Assembly (NCBI RefSeq): GCF_021228795.1
Contig: NZ_CP089309.1
Span: forward strand, 4,771,501 to 4,835,500
Reading direction: 5' to 3'
Length of the DNA stretch: 64,000 nucleotides
From: Thiocapsa bogorovii
Lineage (GTDB): Bacteria > Pseudomonadota > Gammaproteobacteria > Chromatiales > Chromatiaceae
Position 1 is the first letter of the stretch, and each line of letters begins with the position of its first letter. Positions 17,931-24,551 of this stretch are shown here, in pieces. Both the position numbers and the translations under genes were made by a program. The notes below the pieces were generated by a model that ran no database searches, had not been told where the DNA came from, and saw nothing but the letters and a program-made list of their open reading frames with translations.

Positions 17931-17990
17931 TCAATCGATTTCGCGCGGGAGTTCGGCTTTCCGGGATGTGAACCGTGAGCGAAGCAGAGA

Positions 17991-18305
17991 ATGGCTGATC
18001 CGATACGAATCCGCGCAAAAAGAATCAACGACGGCGTCACCGAGGTTGTTGTCTTGATGCCGCATCCGATGGAGACGGGGTTGGGTTTGGACCCTTCGGG
18101 GCGGGGGCGTGATGCCCACTACATCAGCGACGTCGAGGTGAGTCTCGGCGATCGGGCGGTGCTGCGGGCACGTTTGAGCATTGCGGTTTCGAAAGATCCA
18201 TTGATCTCGTTTCGTTTCAGGGGGGGCGCGGCGGGTGATCGTGTCAATGTGACTTGGACCGACAACCTTGGCGACCAGGGAGCCGGCTCGGCCTTGATTG
18301 TTTAA
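17991..18305 (+). CDS. SoxZ-like sulfur-carrier partner protein
   Basis: A 104-residue protein without a signal peptide, as in SoxZ, which is exported bound to Tat-exported SoxY. The SoxZ hallmark HPMETG is present (LMPHPMETGLGLDPSG), followed by two beta strands, ISFRFRG and VNVTWTDNLGD. It should form a heterodimer with the SoxY-like protein 60 bases upstream. Canonical soxA, soxX, soxB and soxCD are not next to it; a short SoxA-like cytochrome and a metallophosphoesterase stand in their place. Confidence 0.85.
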   Translation: MADPIRIRAKRINDGVTEVVVLMPHPMETGLGLDPSGRGRDAHYISDVEVSLGDRAVLRARLSIAVSKDPLISFRFRGGAAGDRVNVTWTDNLGDQGAGSALIV

Positions 18306-18455
18306 CCGTCGATTTCGGATTGCAGCGACGGCCGAAAATCCGATCGCAACTCCGACCCTATCTGCGATCGGGCGAAAACCGGGCGCAACGGGCTCCGGGT
18401 CGGTAGCGAGACCCCTTTGCAACCATTAACAGACCATCAAACGAGGGTATGCACG

Positions 18456-18782
18456 ATGAGCGAATGCAATCGCCGGACGTTCATGTTTCAACTTGTTGCG
18501 GGTGGCTCGGCGCTCGCCTTCAGCCGTTTGGGCGTTGCCGACGAGGCGAAGAAGATCCTGACCGAGGACGACGCCTATGCCAAGTCGATGGGTTTCCGCT
18601 TGGATACGACGCAGGTCGACCAGGCCAAATACCCGAAGCACACGGCCGAGCAGAAATGCAGCGAGTGTCAGCTGTTCTCCGGAGAGCCCGGGGAGCCGCT
18701 CGGACCCTGTTCATTTTTCGGAAAGCGTTTGGTTCCGGTTGACGGCTGGTGCCGAAACTTCAAACCGAAAGGCGCAGCCTAG
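18456..18782 (+). CDS. hip: High-potential iron-sulfur protein (HiPIP)
   Basis: A 108-residue periplasmic electron carrier with a Tat signal (NRRTFMFQLVAGG, residues 5-17). Four cysteines for one [4Fe-4S] cluster are at 68, 71, 85 and 99 in the order C-x2-C, C, C (KCSECQLF, GPCSFFG, GWCRNF). Spacing and aromatic residues fit HiPIPs of purple bacteria. In Chromatiaceae HiPIP reduces the tetraheme cytochrome of the photosynthetic reaction centre, and such a cytochrome is encoded by the next gene. Start ATG 18456, with ACGAGGG just upstream. Confidence 0.93.
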   Translation: MSECNRRTFMFQLVAGGSALAFSRLGVADEAKKILTEDDAYAKSMGFRLDTTQVDQAKYPKHTAEQKCSECQLFSGEPGEPLGPCSFFGKRLVPVDGWCRNFKPKGAA

Positions 18783-18845
18783 CCCGGTCACTTTGCCGAT
18801 AGGAACAACGGCGGGTCGGCGTCACGACACCGATACCGCCGGTTT

Positions 18846-18875
18846 GTTCGCGGTCGGCGCGACAGGACCGCGAAC
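18846..18875 (+). other. Perfect 10-bp hairpin between hip and the PufC-like gene
   Basis: GTTCGCGGTC, a 10-base loop, then GACCGCGAAC. It lies 64 bases after the hip stop and about 140 bases before the cytochrome start, with no U-tract. Intercistronic hairpins that stabilise the upstream mRNA and lower expression of the downstream gene are known from puf operons. A similar role here is inference. Confidence 0.5.
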
Positions 18876-19013
18876 TGGATCTAGGCGACAGGATCGTTTG
18901 GGTCGGATGCAGGAGTCGGAGGTCGGGGCATTGACCTCGCAACCACGCCACTAAAACAAAGCCGGTCGTCCGCTTCGTCGGACGCAGGGCATCGAGCATT
19001 GGAGGTCACAGCG

Positions 19014-22000
19014 ATGAGGTGTCCCGCAGGCACTTCGGAGCAGGCGCGGGTGCATTTCCTGCACCGGCACATGCAGCGAATCGACCGGCAAAAGCCCGTC
19101 GGCACTTTGCCGTCGTCAACCCACGACGGCAACACTCGGTCACATCGAGAATCGAGCCGGAAAGGCACGACATGGGCGGTGACGGGGCTGATGTTGCTCA
19201 GTTTTCTGAGTCTCGTCGGTTGCGAACGACCCCAGAGCGTGCAGTGGGGCGAGCGTGGCACGTCGATGATTCATATCGATAAACCCGGTCGACTGAAGGC
19301 GGCGGCAGACAACCACGGCGTTCCCGAGCCCGAGCCGCGCGATCCACCGGACCCGGCAATACCCCTCGCGACAGAAGTCAACGAAAACGTCCAGGTGCTC
19401 ACTGACCTGGATGCCCTTGAGTTCGCCCGTCTGATGCAGGCCATGTCGACCTGGATCGCTCCGGAACAGGGCTGCGAATATTGCCACAACACCGAGAATC
19501 TGGCCTCGGACGAAAAATACACGAAGGTGGTGTCGCGGCAGATGCTGCAGATGACCAGGGACATCAACTCCAACTGGAAGTCCCATGTGGCGGCGACGGG
19601 GGTCACCTGTTGGACCTGCCATCGCGGCCAGGCGGTCCCGTCCGAGATCTGGTTTACCAACCCCGGGCCGACCACTCCTTCAGCCGGCATCTCCGGCAAC
19701 AAGGCAGGTCAGAATACGGCAGGCATGCAGGCGATCGGCAACGCATCGCTGCCGTTTGATCCCTTGACCCCCTTTCTGGAAGGCGACGCGCAGGTCGCGG
19801 TTCAAGGAACGACGGCACTGCCGTCGGATAATCGAAACTCGATCAAGAAGGCGGAGTGGACGTACGCCTTGATGATGTACATGTCCAATTCGTTGGGGGT
19901 GAACTGCACCTACTGTCACCAAACCCGAGCGATGGGCGTCTGGGAGCAGAGCACGCCTCAGCGGGTGACTGCATGGCACGGCATTCGGATGGTGCGCGAC
20001 CTCAACGGCGACTACCTCAATCCGCTGAAGACTCTTTACCCACCCGAGCGGCTTGGTCCAACCGGCGATGCGCCCAAGGTCGCCTGCGATACGTGCCACA
20101 AGGGTGCATTCAAGCCGCTTCTCGGCGTCAGCATGCTCGGCGATTATCCGGAGCTGGCCGGATATCGGACAGTGCGGCCGGGCGCGGTGCCGGAGCAAGA
20201 GCAGCCGCAAGAGCTGGCGGCACAGGATTCGGAAGGCGGGCTGATCGTCGTGCTCGAGGACACCTCGGTTGCGGCGCAGGAGCCTGCGGCAGAGGTTGCG
20301 CCGGCGTCCGTCCCCGAGTCGGTTGCGCAGCCTGCCGATGTCGAAGGGACCGCTGAGACGGTCGCGGAATCGGTCGTCGAGGCGGATGCCCCATCCGAGC
20401 CGATCGCTGACGTCGCGGCTCTGCAGGCGGTCGAGTCCTCGGTCGGCGATACGGCAACCGCGCCGGCGGACGTCGAACCTGGCGAGACGGCACCGGCGGC
20501 TTTGGTCCGAGAGCTCGAGTCCGTTGTAGCGCAGCGCGACGCTGCGATCGCGGACGCCGAGGCATCGATCGCCGACGCCGAGGACGAGATCGCCCAGCTC
20601 GATCGACGGCATGCAGCGACGCTGAGCCAAGTCGAACGGCGTCTCAAGGCGGCCGAGGCCCGCTTGCATCAAGAGCGTACGGCCTTGGAGCAGCAGCTCG
20701 CGGTCGTTCGTGGGCAGCGCGACGCCGTCACGACCGATGCGGAGGCGCGGATTGCGCGGCTCGCGAGTGAGTCCGACGAAGAGCGCTCGGCGGCGCTTAA
20801 GGCCGCAGAGGCGCGATTGAGCCAAGAGCGCAGGGCGTTGCAGCAACAGCTTGAGGTGGTTCGTGCCCAGCGTGACGCCGTTTCAGCCGAGGCCGATTTA
20901 CAGGTTGCCGAGCTCACCGGCGAGCAGGCGGCCGCCCTTAGGGCCGCCGGGGCAAGGCTCGATCAGGAGCGCACAGCTCTGCAACAACAGCTCGCCGTGG
21001 TTCGCGCTCAGCGCGATGCCGTCGCGGCCGAGGCCGAGGTACAGATCGCCAAGCTGGCCGAAGACCAAGCCGCGGCGCTGCGGGCCGCCGGGGCGAGGCT
21101 CGATCAGGAGAGTACCGCTCTGCAGCAGCAGCTTGCCGTGGTCCGCGGCCAGCGCGATGCCGTCGCGGCCGAGGCCGAGATGCGGATCGCCGAGCTCACG
21201 GAAGATCAGGCCGCGGCGTTGCGCGCCGCCGGGGCGAGGCTCGATCAGGAGACGACCGCGCTGGAGCAACAGCTTGCGGTGGTTCGCGCCCAGCGCGATG
21301 CCGTTGCCGCCGAGGCCGAGACGCAGATTGCCGCGTTGGTGGACGCGCACGCAAAGGCGCTGCGGGCGGCGGGGGCGAGGCTCGATCAGGAGAGCACGGC
21401 GCTACGGCAACAGTTGGCCGTGGTCCGCGCCCAGCGCGATGCCGTCGCGGCCGAGGCCGAGTTGCAGATCGCGGCGTTGGTCGACGCGCACGCAAAGGCA
21501 TTGCGGGCGGCTGGGGCGAGGCTCGACCAGGAGCGCCTCGCCCTGCAGCAACAGCTCGACGTGGTCCGCGGGCAGCGCGATGCCGCCCTGGACGACACCG
21601 AATCCGAGTCTCGAATCGCTGCGTTGACCGAGGAGATGGATGCCTTGCGGTTAAAGCTTGCCGAGGCCGACGCCGTCGCCGCGGACCTGCGTGCGCAGAT
21701 GCAGGCGGCAACGGCCGAGCATGCGCGAGAGCTGGCCGAAGCCGAGGGGTCGGTCGCGCGGATACGGACGCTGTACGAGGGCGCGGCACAGGTCGGCGGA
21801 CGGATCACCCCGGAGGGTATCTTGGTCAATCTCGGCGGGGAGGAGCTGCGGTTCCCGAGCGGCAGTGCCGTCCTGCCGGCTGGGGCGCTCCCGACGCTCG
21901 ACCGGATCGCCGAGATGCTTGCGTCGAGGCCCGAGCTGCAGGCGAAGATTGCCGGGCATACCGATAGCGTCGGCAATCCGGAGATCAATCAGGCCCTGTC

Positions 22001-22163
22001 TCGGCAGCGAGCGGAATCGGTCATGCAGGCATTGGTCGATCGCGGGGTCGATCCCGGCCGGCTCAGCACCGAGGGTTACGGTGCCGAGCGGCCGATCGCC
22101 GACAATGCGACGGATCGCGGGCGGCGCGAGAATCGCCGTGTCGAGGTCGTGATGGTCGACTAG
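19014..22163 (+). CDS. PufC-type tetraheme reaction-centre cytochrome fused to a coiled coil and an OmpA domain
   Basis: A 1049-residue chimera. After an unusual 50-residue leader, a lipoprotein-type signal ends at LSLVGC (Cys70). A PufC domain follows (about 75-385) with four heme sites: CEYCH 154-158, CWTCH 199-203, CTYCH 298-302 and CDTCH 358-362. Candidate Met ligands lie in RQMLQMTRDIN and HGIRMVRDLN. Then come an acidic Ala/Val/Pro/Glu linker (385-500), an alanine-rich coiled coil built on 47-residue repeats (545-880), and an OmpA-like peptidoglycan-binding domain (930-1049) with IAGHTDSVGN and ENRRVEVVM. Ordinary PufC is about 350-400 residues and stops after the fourth heme. GGAGG at 19001 supports ATG 19014. 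It probably takes electrons from HiPIP and is tethered to the cell wall. Confidence 0.9.
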   Translation: MRCPAGTSEQARVHFLHRHMQRIDRQKPVGTLPSSTHDGNTRSHRESSRKGTTWAVTGLMLLSFLSLVGCERPQSVQWGERGTSMIHIDKPGRLKAAADNHGVPEPEPRDPPDPAIPLATEVNENVQVLTDLDALEFARLMQAMSTWIAPEQGCEYCHNTENLASDEKYTKVVSRQMLQMTRDINSNWKSHVAATGVTCWTCHRGQAVPSEIWFTNPGPTTPSAGISGNKAGQNTAGMQAIGNASLPFDPLTPFLEGDAQVAVQGTTALPSDNRNSIKKAEWTYALMMYMSNSLGVNCTYCHQTRAMGVWEQSTPQRVTAWHGIRMVRDLNGDYLNPLKTLYPPERLGPTGDAPKVACDTCHKGAFKPLLGVSMLGDYPELAGYRTVRPGAVPEQEQPQELAAQDSEGGLIVVLEDTSVAAQEPAAEVAPASVPESVAQPADVEGTAETVAESVVEADAPSEPIADVAALQAVESSVGDTATAPADVEPGETAPAALVRELESVVAQRDAAIADAEASIADAEDEIAQLDRRHAATLSQVERRLKAAEARLHQERTALEQQLAVVRGQRDAVTTDAEARIARLASESDEERSAALKAAEARLSQERRALQQQLEVVRAQRDAVSAEADLQVAELTGEQAAALRAAGARLDQERTALQQQLAVVRAQRDAVAAEAEVQIAKLAEDQAAALRAAGARLDQESTALQQQLAVVRGQRDAVAAEAEMRIAELTEDQAAALRAAGARLDQETTALEQQLAVVRAQRDAVAAEAETQIAALVDAHAKALRAAGARLDQESTALRQQLAVVRAQRDAVAAEAELQIAALVDAHAKALRAAGARLDQERLALQQQLDVVRGQRDAALDDTESESRIAALTEEMDALRLKLAEADAVAADLRAQMQAATAEHARELAEAEGSVARIRTLYEGAAQVGGRITPEGILVNLGGEELRFPSGSAVLPAGALPTLDRIAEMLASRPELQAKIAGHTDSVGNPEINQALSRQRAESVMQALVDRGVDPGRLSTEGYGAERPIADNATDRGRRENRRVEVVMVD
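20646..21644 (+). repeat. In-frame tandem repeats of 141 bp coding for a coiled coil
   Basis: Repeat units begin at 20646, 20799, 20940, 21081, 21222, 21363 and 21504. The first step is 153 bp and the rest are exactly 141 bp (47 residues). Each unit reads close to RAAGARLDQERTALQQQLAV followed by VRAQRDAVAAEAE, with variable ends. Near-identity at the DNA level points to recent expansion by unequal crossing-over. The repeat number may vary between strains. Confidence 0.9.
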
Positions 22164-22212
22164 GCCGAGCACCGCGCGACGGTCGGCCTCGCGGGCGGCT
22201 GTTGGGGCCTGT

Positions 22213-22249
22213 CGGCAGCGGTGCTCGGATCGACCGAGCACCGCTGCCG
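22213..22249. terminator. Perfect 16-bp hairpin between convergent genes
   Basis: CGGCAGCGGTGCTCGG, loop ATCGA, then the exact reverse complement. It sits between the stop of the PufC-OmpA gene (22163) and the stop of rlmKL (22250-22252), so it can serve both strands. There is no U-tract on either side. Confidence 0.75.
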
Positions 22250-24427
22250 TTACACAGGTTTAGTGATGCGCCAACACTGGTGGATCCGCGGGTTGCGGGC
22301 AAAGTCGCGCGGGATGGTCTCGCGGCTGACGTCCCGGATGTCGAGATCGGCCAAATCCTCCGAGTAGAGCCGAAACCGACGCAAATTGTTAGAGAACACC
22401 AGCAGTCCCCCCGGCTCGAGCAGCCGGGTGGTGGCTCGAATCAGCCCGACATGGTCGCGCTGGATGTCGAGTGTGTCGGTCATCCGCTTGGAGGTCGAGA
22501 AGCTGGGCGGGTCCAGAAAGATCAGATCGAATCGGCGCTTGCCGGCGGCCTCTTCCAGCCATTGCAGACAGTCCGCCTGGACCAACTCCTGGCGCTGCAT
22601 CGGGGTGTCGTTCAGCGCGAGATTATCGCGCGCCCAGTCCAGATAGGTGCGAGACATGTCCACTGTCGTGGTGCGGGTCGCGCCGCCTTTGGCCGCATAA
22701 ACGGTCGCCGTTCCGGTGTAGGCGAAGAGATTCAGAAAGGTCCGGCCCTCGGCCAGCTCGCCGATCATACGGCGAATGTCGCGATGATCCAGGAAGAGCC
22801 CGGTGTCCAGGTAGTCCTCGAAATTGACCAGGAATTTGAACCCACCCTCCTTGACCGCGTGAAAGCGGCGCGTCTCGGCGAGTCGTTCGTATTGAGCGTT
22901 GCCCTTCTGAGGCCGTCGGATCTTGAAGAACATCCGTGACTCGGGGATCTCAATCACCTCCGGGATCACGCTCAAGGCCTCGCGCAGTCGGTGTCGGGCC
23001 CGCTTTGGGTCGACACTCGTCGGCGCGGCATACTCCTGCACATGCACCCAGCGCTGCGGTACGTCGCCTTCGGGCTCGCCCTCGTAGACATCGACGGCCA
23101 CGGCGTATTCCGGCAGATCCGCGTCATAGGCCCGAAAGCAGTCGATCTGCTCCTTGCGGCGCCATTTCCCCAACGTCTTGAGATTCTTCGCGAGTCGATT
23201 GGCGAGCATGGTTGCGCCGTCGCTGCGCTCGGCCGGCTCGAGTGTCCGCGGCCGATTGGCCACAAAGTCGGTCGACTCGATCCGAAAATGCAGGAGTCGG
23301 CATTCGATGGGGCCGTTGTAGAGATGGTGGATTCGGTGCGCGCGCAGACCCATGTGCTTGCCGAGGTCCGGACTGCCCGTGAAGAGCGCCGCGCGCCAGC
23401 CTGCGAAGCGTTCCTTGAGTACCGAGCCCAAGCGCGCATGCAGTGCAGGCAGCTCGGCCTCGGAGCCCAACCGCTCGCCGTAGGGCGGGTTGACCACCAC
23501 AAGACCACGGTCGTCGTCGCGACCCGGTCGGCAGTCGGCCAGCTCGCGTCGCTCGAAGTGCGCCAATCCCGCAAGACCGGCCCGTGCTAGGTCTTCGATC
23601 GCGATGCGGATGGCGCGCGGATCCTGATCGTATCCACGCAGAGAGCCGAGACGCTGCAGACCCGCGCTGCGCCGAATCTCCGCCTCGTCGAGAAGCCGCC
23701 GCCAGGCGGCCGCGTCATGCTGCAACCAGCCCATGAACCCGAAACGATCGCGCAACAGACCCGGCGCGATATCCGCCGCGATCAGGGCGCCTTCGACGAC
23801 GAGTGTCCCGGAGCCGCACATGGGATCGAGCAGGGCGCCGCCCTCGGCCGCGATATCCGGCCAACCGGCGCGCAGTAGGATGGCCGCCGCCAGATTCTCC
23901 TTCAGCGGGGCCGAGGTCCCCTCGCTACGGTAGCCGCGGCGATGCAGGGAGGTGCCGGATAGGTCGATGCTGACCGATGCCTGATCCTGATGGACATAGA
24001 CATGGATCTGAAGGTCCGGGGATTGGGCATCGACGCTCGGCCGATAACCGAGAAGACGCGTGAAGCGATCGGCAATCGCATCCTTCACGCGCAGGGCGGC
24101 GAACTGACCGTGCGTGACGCCGTTCAAGACACCGTCGAGCTGTATGGCGAAGGTGTTCTCCGGCGAGAGATGCTCCTCCCAGTGGATCTTCTCCGCCCCG
24201 GCGTAGAGCTCGTCCGGTCCCGTCGCCGGAAACTGTGCGAGCGGCAGCAGGATGCGGTTGGCGACCCGCGACCAAAGACAGGCTCGATAGGCATCTTGAA
24301 TCTCGCCGACGAAACGCGCACCCCCGCGTGCCTCCACTGCCCCTTGCAGGCCGAGTCTGGCCAGCTCCTCCGCGAGTAGACTCCCCAGGTGCTTGGGGGC
24401 GGAGGCGAAGAAGGTGTGCTGGGGCAT
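22250..24427 (-). CDS. rlmL: Bifunctional 23S rRNA methyltransferase RlmKL
   Basis: A 725-residue fusion that makes m2G2445 and m7G2069 in 23S rRNA. An N-terminal THUMP domain is followed by the RlmL methyltransferase, with its SAM and catalytic motifs DPMCGSGTLVVEGA and VVNPPYGERLG. The C-terminal RlmK methyltransferase shows NLFAYTGTATVYAAKGGA and LIFLDPPSFSTSKRM. Length and order fit E. coli RlmL. ATG 24427 begins MPQHTFFASAPKHL as in the family; the frame runs on upstream but without similarity. It follows hrpB by about 125 bases. Confidence 0.93.
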   Translation of the reverse strand: MPQHTFFASAPKHLGSLLAEELARLGLQGAVEARGGARFVGEIQDAYRACLWSRVANRILLPLAQFPATGPDELYAGAEKIHWEEHLSPENTFAIQLDGVLNGVTHGQFAALRVKDAIADRFTRLLGYRPSVDAQSPDLQIHVYVHQDQASVSIDLSGTSLHRRGYRSEGTSAPLKENLAAAILLRAGWPDIAAEGGALLDPMCGSGTLVVEGALIAADIAPGLLRDRFGFMGWLQHDAAAWRRLLDEAEIRRSAGLQRLGSLRGYDQDPRAIRIAIEDLARAGLAGLAHFERRELADCRPGRDDDRGLVVVNPPYGERLGSEAELPALHARLGSVLKERFAGWRAALFTGSPDLGKHMGLRAHRIHHLYNGPIECRLLHFRIESTDFVANRPRTLEPAERSDGATMLANRLAKNLKTLGKWRRKEQIDCFRAYDADLPEYAVAVDVYEGEPEGDVPQRWVHVQEYAAPTSVDPKRARHRLREALSVIPEVIEIPESRMFFKIRRPQKGNAQYERLAETRRFHAVKEGGFKFLVNFEDYLDTGLFLDHRDIRRMIGELAEGRTFLNLFAYTGTATVYAAKGGATRTTTVDMSRTYLDWARDNLALNDTPMQRQELVQADCLQWLEEAAGKRRFDLIFLDPPSFSTSKRMTDTLDIQRDHVGLIRATTRLLEPGGLLVFSNNLRRFRLYSEDLADLDIRDVSRETIPRDFARNPRIHQCWRITKPV

Positions 24428-24551
24428 CTTGGGCCGTGGCTCGTCAGGGGATTGGACCACGCAGTATATACCGGTCGCGCGGCGGTCTTTTGCTGCCCAC
24501 GGCGTTTGGAGTTTTTCGTTGCCGCTTGCGGGCCGATCTCGATCGTTCCAA

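Noticed and set aside
20646-21644. Regular 141-bp repeats as a possible CRISPR or satellite array.
   Set aside because: Units are head-to-tail without unique spacers, stay in frame and encode a coiled coil with normal codon use.
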